A stretch of 64,000 nt of DNA. Origin: Planctomycetota bacterium (GTDB lineage Bacteria; Planctomycetota; UBA1135; GCA-002686595). The notes beneath the pieces are model-generated. The model worked only from the letters and a program-made list of their open reading frames with translations, searched no databases and was not told where the DNA came from. The stretch spans positions 16,231-80,230 of the forward strand of contig NZBA01000041.1 in NCBI GenBank assembly GCA_002686265.1, written 5' to 3'. This document shows positions 53,782 to 63,236 of this stretch, one piece after another. Position 1 is the first letter of the stretch, and every line of letters begins with the position of its first letter. Position numbers and translations under genes: made by a program.

Positions 53782-56433
53782 GTGTTCTATGACTGTGTTA
53801 AAAGTGACAGGACACGACCCAATTTCAACGAGACTTCCGTGCTCAACCGACTGCTAATCGAGTTGTTCAAGTCGCCGAACAATGGCAGACAGATTGCCAT
53901 TTTGCCATCGGGTCGCCGATTGCTGTTGACGCATTCCGGGGTCAGCGGTCCGGCAGAACTGAGACTGTGGGGCGCGAAGCAACCCGCCGCCGCAAGCGTC
54001 CGAGGCGACTCAACCACTCCGGCATCGCTGTCTGATTTCGAAGACCTCGGTCCGCTCGTTGGGATCAGTGGAGCGGTTCCTGATGGTGGACCGTGGGGAT
54101 TTGGCGGCAGTCTGATTCGCGCCCGTGATTCTTTGCACCTGTCGTGGACGAGCCCGCACGGTGTCGCGTATTCGAGCGCGAAGGTCTCCGACAAACCAGA
54201 TTGGTCGCCGGCTGAATCTGTTTGTCCGGGCGAGTGCTTGCTGGGGGACCTGTTTGCCGTCGGAGGGCAGGTTGCCTTGACATATCAGCAGACCCACGAT
54301 CGTCAAACAGAATCGGTCGGGATGGCGTGGCTCGATGGTAAATGGAAAACGAAAGAAGTCGATCGCGGCAAGCCGGTGTTTGCGCCCGTTGCGGACGTGG
54401 ATCAGAGCGGTCGCGTGCATCTGGTGTGGAGTGACCCTGCCGAGCAGCTCCACTACGCGCGTCTCGATGAACTCGGAGCGGAAGCTCACATCGAACTGCT
54501 TGGCGCCGGACGACAACCGTCGATCCTCTGCCGTGGCGACCAGGTTTTGATCGCCTGTGAGAGTGAGTATGGACACATTCGATACTACTATCGATCCGAG
54601 AAGACCCCCTGGCGAAAGTACCTGCCGTTAACGACGACCGATCCGTGGTTGACGTCGGACGAAAACCATTCGCCGGGCCTCACGCGCGACCGTCATGGCG
54701 TGGTCTGGCTGTTGTTTGCGAACAATACTCGCCAGAGCACTTTCTGGTCGCGTTGGATGGGTGACCGTTGGGGCGACATCGTCAACGGGCCGCGGATCTA
54801 CTATCGTCGTCCGCGTTTCGACGCCAATTTGCTGCCGGTTGGTCGATTGAGTGTTGAGAAGCGATCGGACGCTCACACAGCACGGCCGCAGGAAGAAGAC
54901 TTGGGATTATTGCTCGCTTGCGAACCTCCCATCCGTCGGCTTGAGTACCGATGTGAGAAGGTTCCTGAGCTAACACTGACGCCAAGCAGGAAGATCCTGT
55001 TCCTCGACATGCTGGAAGTTGCCGAGGCCAGGAACGTCTCCTTGCACGTCGAAACCGCGACGAAGCATCCGGCCAACCCGCTAATGGAGCGAGGTCCTGA
55101 AGGCGCGTTTGATCAGGACCGCGTCTTCAACCACGGCTGCGTGCTGCTGGACGGCGGCAAGTACCGCATGTGGTACGGCGGCATCCGTGAGCCTCGCGGC
55201 GGCGAGCCGCGCCCGCCTTGGTACGACTGGATTCGCTGCGGCTATGCGGAAAGCGACGACGGCATTCACTGGAAGCGGGTCAAGACACGGCAAGTCGAGT
55301 GGCGGGGCTCACGCGACAACAACATCCTTCCCTTCTTCCGACACTCGCCGCTGATCTTTCGCGACGACGCCGAGCCCGATCCGCGACGCCGTTACAAAGC
55401 CTTCTATTTCTGGAACAGCGGCGAGCACCTGGACATCGCGCGCAGCGGCAAATACGGGAAGACGTGGGATCCGCGCGACGAACGCTTTCTAATGGACTTG
55501 TTCACCTCGGCGGATGGAATTCACTTCGAGCGTCAAGAAGGCGAAGTCGTCTTCCCAGGCGAGCAGGCCCGCCCCTTGTCGCTGATCCCTCAGAGCATCT
55601 TTCGCGATGAGCGCGAACCGGATCCCCAGAAGCGTTTCAAAGGGTATGGCTTTAGCTCGCTCGATCTGCGTCGTCGTGGCACATCTTACATCTGGAGTCC
55701 TGACTGCCTGCACTGGACCGCGCACCCGGAGCTGCCGGTCATCGACCCAGCCATCCGCGGCACACCCCCGGCCGCGGGCGGACCGACCGGACAAGTTCAC
55801 GACACGGTTTGCTTCCCGTACGAGGGCTACTACATCGCCCTCTATCAGGACCAGCACGATCCACTCAACATGCCGGTGGAATTGGCCGTCAGTCGCGACT
55901 CCGAATCGTTTCGGCTCGTGCTGCCCGGCCACAAGGTGATTCCGGTGGGATCGGAAAATGAGTGGGATGCACTCACCATTCTGCCGACGACGCCAGTCTT
56001 CAGAGACGATGAGATTCGGTTGTACTACGGAGGAGGCACGGAACGTCGCGAAGCCGGCGGCGCGAAACGTTGGCAAACTCTCCCCGGCCTGGCCACGCTA
56101 CGCCGTGACGGCTTCACCTCGATTCGGCTGGACGTGAAACAGTGCCGCGGCGAGCTAACAACGATTCCCTTCCAACTACCCGATCAACGCCATCAACTTC
56201 ACCTCAACGCTCTCTGTCCCAGTGGATCGGAGCTGCGAGTCGAACTCCTTGACGCCTCCACAGGCAAGTCGCTGCCAGGGTTCTCCAGCGAAGATTGTCA
56301 CCCCATTCAAGGCGATCATCTTGACACGATGGTCAAGTGGCGAGGCCAAGAGATGCCGAACAGGAGGGTTCGTCTGCGTTTTCAGTTCCGCGGTGCCGAC
56401 CAATCTCCCAGGCTCTATGCCTTTTGGTTTTGA
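53782..56433 (+). CDS. LFVDD-family double-propeller protein, leader probably lost
   Basis: An open frame of 883 residues from GTG 53782; the true mature region probably begins near residue 20 (NRLLIELFKSPNNGRQIAIL). Residues 20-370 form a propeller (SGRVHLVWSDPAEQLHYARL, HGVVWLLFANNTRQS). Residues ~395-883 are LFVDD-family: SRKILFLDMLEVAEARNVSL, RMWYGGIREPRGGEPRPP, CGYAESDDGIHWKRV, and the end sandwich (GFSSEDCHPIQGDHLDTMV, RVRLRFQFRG). There is no usable signal peptide in frame; the orphan leader at 53651-53749 fits in composition and place. If so, the gene has lost export and may be on its way to decay, although its frame is intact. Confidence 0.65.
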   Translation: MFYDCVKSDRTRPNFNETSVLNRLLIELFKSPNNGRQIAILPSGRRLLLTHSGVSGPAELRLWGAKQPAAASVRGDSTTPASLSDFEDLGPLVGISGAVPDGGPWGFGGSLIRARDSLHLSWTSPHGVAYSSAKVSDKPDWSPAESVCPGECLLGDLFAVGGQVALTYQQTHDRQTESVGMAWLDGKWKTKEVDRGKPVFAPVADVDQSGRVHLVWSDPAEQLHYARLDELGAEAHIELLGAGRQPSILCRGDQVLIACESEYGHIRYYYRSEKTPWRKYLPLTTTDPWLTSDENHSPGLTRDRHGVVWLLFANNTRQSTFWSRWMGDRWGDIVNGPRIYYRRPRFDANLLPVGRLSVEKRSDAHTARPQEEDLGLLLACEPPIRRLEYRCEKVPELTLTPSRKILFLDMLEVAEARNVSLHVETATKHPANPLMERGPEGAFDQDRVFNHGCVLLDGGKYRMWYGGIREPRGGEPRPPWYDWIRCGYAESDDGIHWKRVKTRQVEWRGSRDNNILPFFRHSPLIFRDDAEPDPRRRYKAFYFWNSGEHLDIARSGKYGKTWDPRDERFLMDLFTSADGIHFERQEGEVVFPGEQARPLSLIPQSIFRDEREPDPQKRFKGYGFSSLDLRRRGTSYIWSPDCLHWTAHPELPVIDPAIRGTPPAAGGPTGQVHDTVCFPYEGYYIALYQDQHDPLNMPVELAVSRDSESFRLVLPGHKVIPVGSENEWDALTILPTTPVFRDDEIRLYYGGGTERREAGGAKRWQTLPGLATLRRDGFTSIRLDVKQCRGELTTIPFQLPDQRHQLHLNALCPSGSELRVELLDASTGKSLPGFSSEDCHPIQGDHLDTMVKWRGQEMPNRRVRLRFQFRGADQSPRLYAFWF

Positions 56434-56441
56434 AATCCAAA

Positions 56442-56471
56442 GTAGCAGGCACAGTCCCCTGTGCCATCCGC
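56442..56471 (+). repeat. GTAGCAGGCAC-type repeat
   Basis: GTAGCAGGCACAGT...CTGTGCCATCCGC, a single hairpin immediately after the 53782 stop. Confidence 0.75.
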
Positions 56472-56591
56472 AACGCCAGGTCTTCACCAGGTAGGTCAAT
56501 AGACAAGGTGATAGTGTTGCCCACGATTGTCGTGTGGCGAGTTGTGTCATGCTGCCTCCCGGTGGAGAATGGTCGCGGAGGTTGCAGAAGA

Positions 56592-57809
56592 ATGAACATC
56601 ATACCAAGCCGAACGTGCCCAGTGCACGGAGTATTACTCGCCGTTTGCGCGTGTTTCGTTATTACGGCCGATGCGGCGGGCGAGAACTTCGAGTCTGTCG
56701 ACTACCAGCGGCGGGCAATCTATCACTCGCCACAGACGCCGGGGTTCACGAGTTGGGCCGGTGCCTGGACGATGCCCGATGGCACCCTGATGGTTTGCTT
56801 CACGCAAGCGACCGGACCCGTGGAAGGACGCCCCCGCGCGCCCAAGGAAGTGCAACACCAGTTGACATGGCCACCCGCCGGTCGCCCTGGTTACGACATG
56901 ACCGGTCTCGATTTGCGCAACGTCCATCTTCGCTCGAAAGACGGTGGCAAGACCTGGCAGCAGGTGAGCGCTGATCCGTTCAAGTCGTGCATGAACGGAA
57001 TCACCGGCGAAGCTCAAACGGCGCTCGCTGACGGGACCATCATCCGCGGCGTCTGGGGATACTACTTGCCGTACAACTCAGAGTTGCCGAAAACAGGCTA
57101 CCTGCAGCGATCAACGGACGGCTCGAAGACTTGGGGAGAACCGGAGGTCTTGCTGGATCCCGCGAAGTTCTCGGCCTGGCCCAAGCGAATACGCGTCCTG
57201 CATGACGGTCGGTTGATCGCGCTCGGCGGCGTGGCCCACGTCCCAGCGAACAGCCGCACGCGAGCTGAATACAACGGCCTCTTCGAGCCGCTGCTGATGG
57301 TTTCCAGCGACAAAGGCAAGACGTGGATTGGCCCGATTCAAGTTGTCCCGCATGCGCATCGAGAGAACTGGGGCGGTGAGGAGTTTGATGCGGCGGAACT
57401 GCCCAACGGGGACTTGCTCTGTGTCTTCCGACGCATTGCGCCATCAGGCCAGCGTCGCGAGGTGCGTTGGCAGGGCATGTTGAAGAAGTCCGGCAACACC
57501 TGGATTCCCGGCGAGGTCGGTCTCGCGCCGTTCCCCCACAGCGGTCACCCTGATGTGCTGGCGACTCGCGAGGGCCCAATTCTGCACATCGCCACGACCG
57601 GTATCCACTACACCACCGACGCGGGACAATCGTGGCACAAGCTCAACGTACCTGGAACGGCCTACTACCCCCGCGCGGTTCAGGCCGCCGACGGTCGCAT
57701 CTTCATCTTCGGCCATGTTGGCGGCGACGACGCCTACGGTAAGACGGATCAATCGATCGTGATGAGCTCGTTCCGGCTGGTGAAGAAGGACGAGTCACCT
57801 GGCAAATAA
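56592..57809 (+). CDS. Secreted BNR/sialidase-like propeller
   Basis: A 405-residue protein; ATG 56592 has GGAGG ten bases upstream and gives MNIIPSRTCPVHGVLLAVCA as the signal, while the longer open frame from 56337 runs through the repeat and is rejected. Asp boxes: SKDGGKTW, STDGSKTW, SSDKGKTW and TTDAGQSW. The layout (short leader, single propeller) is like the 24101 and 44288 proteins. It is the first of three closely spaced + strand genes that all carry family propellers, so a common transcript is likely. Substrate unknown. Confidence 0.75.
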   Translation: MNIIPSRTCPVHGVLLAVCACFVITADAAGENFESVDYQRRAIYHSPQTPGFTSWAGAWTMPDGTLMVCFTQATGPVEGRPRAPKEVQHQLTWPPAGRPGYDMTGLDLRNVHLRSKDGGKTWQQVSADPFKSCMNGITGEAQTALADGTIIRGVWGYYLPYNSELPKTGYLQRSTDGSKTWGEPEVLLDPAKFSAWPKRIRVLHDGRLIALGGVAHVPANSRTRAEYNGLFEPLLMVSSDKGKTWIGPIQVVPHAHRENWGGEEFDAAELPNGDLLCVFRRIAPSGQRREVRWQGMLKKSGNTWIPGEVGLAPFPHSGHPDVLATREGPILHIATTGIHYTTDAGQSWHKLNVPGTAYYPRAVQAADGRIFIFGHVGGDDAYGKTDQSIVMSSFRLVKKDESPGK

Positions 57810-57846
57810 ACCAGCTCAAGCAGAACACCGCAACTGAGAAACTAAC

Positions 57847-59358
57847 ATGAAAACCGCGATTCTTCCCACGATACTTCTTGTCCTCTCAGCCGTTGCACAA
57901 TCCGCGGAGCCGATCGACATCGGAGCGCGCCGCGAATTGTTTGTCGATCACTACCTTATTGAACGGCTTGACGGAGTGCGGCTCCAGCTACATCGTCCGG
58001 TGCGCCGCGAGGTTGTGTTCCGCACCGACGCACCTTGGGAAGGAAACGGCAGTGCGTATCAAAGTGTGTTCCAGGATGGCGACCGCTTCCGAATCTACTA
58101 CCGTGGTGGCCATCATCCGAACTCGAAAGCCTACAAGACCAACCCGAGCCCCTGGGAGACGCTATGCCTGGCCGAGAGCAAGGACGGCATTCACTGGACG
58201 CGTCCGGAATTGGGCATCGTCGAGTTTCAGGGTTCCACCAAGAACAATCTGATCCTCAACGAGGCGATGGTGCAGGAGATCGGCGGAAGTCCCGCGCATA
58301 CCGCCGTGTTTAAGGACCCAAACCCCGACTGCCCGGATTCGGAACGCTACAAGATTGTGATCAAAGGCAGTCCGCGCGGCCTGTACTTGATGGTGTCGGC
58401 GGACGGAATTCATTTTCAGTTGAAGAGCAACAAGCCCTTCACAACGGCGGGCGCGTTCGATTCCCAAAACCTGATGTTCTGGGATTCGGTGGGGGCGGTG
58501 TATCGAGAATATCACCGCAGTTTCGACAATGGGGTGCGCGGCATCATGACCGCTGCGTCGAAAGACCCTGGCAGTTTTCCAAAGCCCCAGTGGCTCGAAT
58601 ATCCTGGTGCGGCCGAGCAGGCTCTTTATACCAACCAGGTCCAGCCGTATTACCGTGCGCCCCACATCTTCATGGGCTTTCCGATGCGATACAACGACCG
58701 GGGATGGTCGGAGTCGATGACCAAACTGCCCGGTTTGGAAGAGCGAGAGTTTCGCTCTAAACAGTCCGGGAGATACGGCACAACGGTTACCGACGCGGCT
58801 TTCATGACCAGCCGCAATGGCGTGACTTTCCATCGTTGGGGCGAAGCGTTCATTCGGCCGGGACCGGCTCGCAAGGACACCTGGGTCTACGGCGACAATT
58901 TCATTTTTTGGGGGATGGTGCAAACGAAGTCGCATCTTGTGGGCGCTCCCGACGAAATCTCGCTCTACGCGACAGAAGGCTACTGGGAAGGCGCTCACAC
59001 GAGTTTCCGCCGCTATACGCTCCGCATCGACGGTTTCGTGTCAGCCCGGGCGCCGCTGAGTGGCGGTGAAGTGGTCACCAAACCACTGACGTTCGACGGT
59101 TCGCAGCTCGCCATCAACTTCTCAACGTCCGCGGCCGGCAGCGTACGCGTCGAGTTTCAGGACACCGCCGGCAAACCGATTCCCGGTTTCACGCTGGATG
59201 ACTGCGACGTGCAATACGGCGACCAGCTGGAGCGCGTTGTCTCGTGGAAGTCAGATGCGGACGTCAGACAACTCGCTGGCAAGTCCGTCCGGCTACGATT
59301 TGAGCTGAAGGATGCCGATCTATACTCGTTTCAATTCACCTCAAAGGCCAAACCATGA
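57847..59358 (+). CDS. LFVDD-family secreted propeller (tandem copy 1)
   Basis: A 503-residue protein with a signal (MKTAILPTILLVLSAVAQSA). It begins RRELFVDHYLIERLDGVRLQ, contains CLAESKDGIHWTRPELGIVE and FQGSTKNNLILNE, and ends with the family sandwich (RVEFQDTAGKPIPGFTLDDC, VRLRFELKDADLYSFQF). The family resembles GH32/43-type five-bladed propellers by strand pattern, with no demonstrated enzyme activity. The next gene is a tandem paralogue starting at a four-base overlap (ATGA) and is so similar that local duplication is evident. Confidence 0.7.
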   Translation: MKTAILPTILLVLSAVAQSAEPIDIGARRELFVDHYLIERLDGVRLQLHRPVRREVVFRTDAPWEGNGSAYQSVFQDGDRFRIYYRGGHHPNSKAYKTNPSPWETLCLAESKDGIHWTRPELGIVEFQGSTKNNLILNEAMVQEIGGSPAHTAVFKDPNPDCPDSERYKIVIKGSPRGLYLMVSADGIHFQLKSNKPFTTAGAFDSQNLMFWDSVGAVYREYHRSFDNGVRGIMTAASKDPGSFPKPQWLEYPGAAEQALYTNQVQPYYRAPHIFMGFPMRYNDRGWSESMTKLPGLEEREFRSKQSGRYGTTVTDAAFMTSRNGVTFHRWGEAFIRPGPARKDTWVYGDNFIFWGMVQTKSHLVGAPDEISLYATEGYWEGAHTSFRRYTLRIDGFVSARAPLSGGEVVTKPLTFDGSQLAINFSTSAAGSVRVEFQDTAGKPIPGFTLDDCDVQYGDQLERVVSWKSDADVRQLAGKSVRLRFELKDADLYSFQFTSKAKP

Positions 59359-60806
59359 TATGCACCCGATTCCATCTTCTCGTTCGAGGTCTGAACGTAT
59401 TGACGATTCTCTTCGCATTGGCCAGCTCGGCGCGAGCCGATGATCCGATCCCCGTTGAGTCGCGACGAGAATTGTTCGTCGATCATTATCTCATCGAGCG
59501 GCTTGATGACGCTCGGCTCAAGTTGCATCGGCCACAGGCTCGCGAAGTGGCGATCGTGCATGATCAGCCATGGGAAGGAAACACGTGCTTCTATCACTCG
59601 GTGTTCCGGGACGGGGACGTGTACCGCATGTACTACCGTGGTTCCCACCACGTGCCCGGCCAAAGCGCGTCGCATCAGACCGTCTGCTATGCCGAGAGCA
59701 AAGACGGCGCGGAATGGATGAAGCCGAAACTGGGAATTGTCGAATTCGAGGGCTCCAAGGAGAACAACATCATCTGGGTCGGCGTCGGCCAGCATAACTT
59801 CGTGCCGTTCAAGGATCCCAATCCCGATTGCAAACCGGAGGCACAGTACAAGGCGATAGGCGGCAGCAAGCACGAAGGCGGACTGTTCGTCTTTCAGTCG
59901 CCGGACGCGATTCACTGGTCGCAGATGAGCGACAAGCCGGTGATTACCGACGGCGCGTTTGACTCGCAGAACCTCGCATTCTGGGATGCAAAACGCGGAC
60001 TGTACGTCGATTCCCATCGCCAGGGGCGAGCCGGCAAACGGGACATCATGACGTGTACTTCGCCCGACTTTCTCAATTGGACAAAACCGAAATTTCTGGA
60101 GTATCCCGGCGCACCGGCCGAACACCTCTACGTCAACCAGATTCAGCCGTACTTCCGTGCGCCACACATCTATCTCGGCTTCCCGAAACGCTTCGTGCCG
60201 AGACGCAAGTCGCCGATCGACCATCCGCTGCCCGGTGTGTCAGACACGATCCTGATGAGCAGTCGCGATGGCGAGACATTTCACCGCTGGCAGGAAGCCT
60301 TCGTGCGTCCCGGTCTGCTACCGGATCGCTGGGTGTGCCGCAACAACCTTGTCGCGTGGGGATTGGTTGAGACAGCTTCGCATCTGGCGGGCGCGCCTGA
60401 CGAGATCTCGTTGTACGTCGTCGAAGGGTACTATCAGGGCGAGAGTTGCCGAGTCCGCCGCCATACGATGCGCGTTGACGGATTCGTTTCCGCAGCGGCG
60501 GACTTTAAAGGCGGCCGGTTGCAGACCAAGCCAATTGTCTTCGCTGGCGCTGAGTTGGAAATCAACTTCTCGACGTCGGCTGCCGGTGGCGTCCGCATCG
60601 AGGTCCAGGACACAGATGGCAAGCCACTCAACGGTTTCTCAGCGGCGGACTGTCCGGAACTCTTCGGCGATTCGATCGCTAGACGCGTGAAGTGGAACAG
60701 CGACGCCGATCTCTCCTCGCTCGCTGGCACACCGGTCCGGCTACTCTTCGAGTTACATGACGCGGATCTGTATTCGTTTCAGTTTGTGAAGTCAGCGTCA
60801 CCATGA
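59355..60806 (+). CDS. LFVDD-family secreted propeller (tandem copy 2)
   Basis: A 483-residue paralogue of the preceding protein with a signal peptide to about residue 28. It shares RRELFVDHYLIERLDDARLK, CYAESKDGAEWMKPKLGIVE and the end block VRLLFELHDADLYSFQF. The region equivalent to copy 1's 270-310 segment is shorter. Two consecutive genes with the same start motif and sandwich indicate duplication followed by divergence, perhaps for different sugars. It is followed by the amidohydrolase gene after 33 bases. Confidence 0.7.
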   Translation: MICTRFHLLVRGLNVLTILFALASSARADDPIPVESRRELFVDHYLIERLDDARLKLHRPQAREVAIVHDQPWEGNTCFYHSVFRDGDVYRMYYRGSHHVPGQSASHQTVCYAESKDGAEWMKPKLGIVEFEGSKENNIIWVGVGQHNFVPFKDPNPDCKPEAQYKAIGGSKHEGGLFVFQSPDAIHWSQMSDKPVITDGAFDSQNLAFWDAKRGLYVDSHRQGRAGKRDIMTCTSPDFLNWTKPKFLEYPGAPAEHLYVNQIQPYFRAPHIYLGFPKRFVPRRKSPIDHPLPGVSDTILMSSRDGETFHRWQEAFVRPGLLPDRWVCRNNLVAWGLVETASHLAGAPDEISLYVVEGYYQGESCRVRRHTMRVDGFVSAAADFKGGRLQTKPIVFAGAELEINFSTSAAGGVRIEVQDTDGKPLNGFSAADCPELFGDSIARRVKWNSDADLSSLAGTPVRLLFELHDADLYSFQFVKSASP

Positions 60807-60839
60807 GATAGCTGGAGCATCTCGACAAGGAGCCTTGAT

Positions 60840-61856
60840 TTGACGCCCGCCGCATACACAGAGCATGATCGCCAGATTTGGGAAGAAGAGCTGGAGGAGT
60901 TCGTCCCGCCTCGTGTCTTCGATGCCCACATTCATCTGTTCAACCCACAACACATGGGCGAGGGGACAGGACGCACATGGTCGCATGCTGACTTGGAGAC
61001 GCTCCAATCGTGGGCACAGCGGCTCTATCCCGGTCGTGAAACGCACTTTCTCGTTTTAGGATCACCTGCGCCGGGGATCGACGTGCAAGCTCACAATGAT
61101 TGGGCAATCCAGCAGGTGAGCCAGGATCCGCAAACGCGAATGAATCGGCTGGTGACACCTGGCTGCAATATCGAGGACATTCGCCGCGACGTCTTAACTC
61201 ACGGCTTCGTTGGCTTGAAACCGTATCGGCTGTTCTCCGTTACCGGTGACGTGGCGCAATGCCGCATTCATGAGTTTCTGCCTCACGAGCAAATGGAACT
61301 CGCCAACGAACTGGGCTTGTGGGTAACCATGCACCTGTCGCGGCATCACGGCTGTGCGGATGAGCACAATCTGGACGATCTGGCGGACTTCACCACCAGG
61401 CGCTACCCAAACATCAAGTGGATCCTGGCCCACTGTGCCCGGAGTTTTACCTATTGGCCAATTCGCAAGGCGATCGACCGCCTGCGCGACATGCCAAACA
61501 TCTGGTACGACCTTTCGGCCGTGACCGACGTGAGGCCATTCATCACACTCTTTTCCAAAGAGAACACGAAGCGATTGTTTTACGGATCAGACGGCATCGA
61601 CTCGACCTATTTCCACGGGCAGTACGTTGCTTTGGGTCGAGCGTGGCAGGCGCTGGATACATCGCGATTTGAACTTCAGTTTCCTCACTGCGAAGGACGT
61701 CCGATCTTGGCCATCTACGAGCAATTACTCTCCATGAAGCAGGCCGCAGAGATTGCTGAGCTTTCCGCCGACGATATCGAAGACATCATTTGGCGCAACG
61801 CAACGGAAGCTCTGGAAATCGGCGATCCAATGTCGACGCGGAGCAATACAACGTAA
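60840..61856 (+). CDS. Amidohydrolase-family protein (metal TIM barrel)
   Basis: A 338-residue cytosolic protein. The start is TTG 60840, supported by AAGGAG seven bases before it; there is no earlier ATG in frame. The amidohydrolase_2 pattern shows as VFDAHIHLFNPQ (metal H-x-H), LGLWVTMHLSRHHG (histidine after strand 5 or 6), NIKWILAHCARSF and RLFYGSDGIDSTY (final Asp). These proteins include decarboxylases and lactonases that act on sugar- or aromatic-derived acids. Its position after the propeller genes fits intracellular use of a released acid, but the chemistry is not determined. Confidence 0.8.
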   Translation: MTPAAYTEHDRQIWEEELEEFVPPRVFDAHIHLFNPQHMGEGTGRTWSHADLETLQSWAQRLYPGRETHFLVLGSPAPGIDVQAHNDWAIQQVSQDPQTRMNRLVTPGCNIEDIRRDVLTHGFVGLKPYRLFSVTGDVAQCRIHEFLPHEQMELANELGLWVTMHLSRHHGCADEHNLDDLADFTTRRYPNIKWILAHCARSFTYWPIRKAIDRLRDMPNIWYDLSAVTDVRPFITLFSKENTKRLFYGSDGIDSTYFHGQYVALGRAWQALDTSRFELQFPHCEGRPILAIYEQLLSMKQAAEIAELSADDIEDIIWRNATEALEIGDPMSTRSNTT

Positions 61857-62510
61857 GTCGCGGAGGAACAGAACGTCCTCGATCCCTGCGGTCGCCAGTT
61901 AAGTAGGACCCGTTCCTAGCGGCCATGCACAGCTCGAACGGCCGGTTATAGCTGAATGGCAGTCCCCGGATGAACGGGCCCGCTGGTCGTCGCTGACACT
62001 TTCGACGTTATGCTTTTCTTAGTTGGGTGTCCGGAACCGGAAGACGCAGCGCTAAAGGTGCCCCCGGAGTTAAGTCCTCATGCACGAGCGGTCCTGGGCT
62101 TCTCGACACCGGACACGCCCTCATGAGCGCGCTGAGATGAGGCCGTAACACGCTTCGGTCGCGATGACCTCTGTCACCAAGCGAAGAGCCGAAGTGCAGA
62201 TTTGACTGCGCTTTTGCGAATTGGTACGAAATCTGCTCAGAAGACCGCGAAAATCGGGGTGATTACGCGCATTTACTGCTCTCGGTTTGTTTCCCCTCCG
62301 CGCGCTACGGGAGATGGCAGGAGCCGCTGCGTGCCGATTTGAAGGGTAGTTTCGACGGCGGGCCTGGGGAGATCTACGAGCCCCTTCAGGGTGCCAGTTG
62401 AGAGGGCAGTTTAGCACCAAAACCCTTGCTGCCTGCTTCGTAGGCGAAGGAGTTTCGCCAGCAGTGTGGATGCTTTTTCACGATAATTCTCTCGAAACTG
62501 GTGGGGGCAT
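61857..62510. other. Intergenic region without a supported gene
   Basis: About 650 bases. No protein homology was found in any frame. GTGTCCGG near 62030 and CCGGACAC near 62105 form a distant inverted pair, and GGCGAA/TTCGCC forms a small hairpin at 62442-62458. Neither is long enough to call an RNA gene. Confidence 0.5.
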
Positions 62511-62540
62511 TGTGGCGAATTGCTTTCTGTAGATAATATT
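62511..62540 (+). promoter_or_regulatory. Candidate promoter of the MarR gene
   Basis: TTGTGG (62511-62516) and TAATAT (62535-62540) are 18 bases apart, about 45 bases before the GTG start at 62585. The region is AT-rich for this genome. An operator for the regulator itself may lie here but no clear inverted repeat was found. Confidence 0.4.
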
Positions 62541-62584
62541 GGATTACTAAGCATTTTTGCTGTTTGTGTTGGAGTGAGTCGGCG

Positions 62585-63193
62585 GTGAGTGTACTAAGTG
62601 TTGAGGATCAAGTGCTTGCGGCCCTGAGGCGGATCACCAGAGCGATCGATTTGCACTCTCGCGGGCTACTGCAGCAGGTTGGACTCACTGCACCTCAGCT
62701 TGCAGCACTCCAAGCGGTTGAGAGGCTCCAGCCCATCACGGCTGGGGCACTGGCGAAGTCCGTGCACTTGAGCCAAGCAACCATCACAGGCATTTTGACA
62801 CGACTGGAGTCGCGAGGCTTGGTCTCCAGAGTTCGCAGTGAGAGCGACCGGCGAGCGGTCGTTGTGGAGCTGACCGAGCAGGGGCAAACGATCTTGGAGA
62901 ACGCCCCCTCTCTATTGCAGGACCGGTTCCGTCGGGAATTGTTGATGCTCGAGGAGTGGGAGCAGACACAGATGCTCGCAACGCTACAGCGCATTGCCTC
63001 CATGATGGACGCGGAGGAACTTGATGCCGCCCCGGTCCTGGCCGCAGGTGCGGCTACCGCCACGCCGGAGGAGGTGTCGGAGTTCTTGGACAAAGCTGTC
63101 GCGCCCAACCACGACGCTCCGACTCCCAGCTCGGAGCAACCAGAACCTGTCGGCTCCGTATCCGCAGACGGACGAGCCACGGCAGACATGTAA
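62585..63193 (+). CDS. MarR-family transcriptional regulator
   Basis: A ~202-residue regulator from GTG 62585, with GGAG ten bases upstream; an earlier frame start is less likely. The winged-helix is seen as LTAPQLAALQAVERLQPITA, LAKSVHLSQATITGILTRLE and GLVSRVRSESDRRAVVVELT. The last ~55 residues are an acidic, Pro/Ala-rich tail. The sequence resembles the regulator that precedes ectoine genes in planctomycetes (similar helix and the ASMMDAEELDAAPVL block), although the ectoine genes are not here. The next gene, a methyltransferase, follows after 43 bases and may be under its control. Confidence 0.8.
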   Translation: MSVLSVEDQVLAALRRITRAIDLHSRGLLQQVGLTAPQLAALQAVERLQPITAGALAKSVHLSQATITGILTRLESRGLVSRVRSESDRRAVVVELTEQGQTILENAPSLLQDRFRRELLMLEEWEQTQMLATLQRIASMMDAEELDAAPVLAAGAATATPEEVSEFLDKAVAPNHDAPTPSSEQPEPVGSVSADGRATADM

Positions 63194-63236
63194 TTAGTTT
63201 CCAATCAAAGTGGATTGAAGAGAGGACGGACAGCAG

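Noticed and set aside
56337..56591. Longer start of the BNR gene through the palindrome
   Set aside because: The signal peptide and ribosome binding site are at 56592.
61857..62510. Structured non-coding RNA
   Set aside because: Only two short inverted pairs were found and no covariation can be judged from one sequence.
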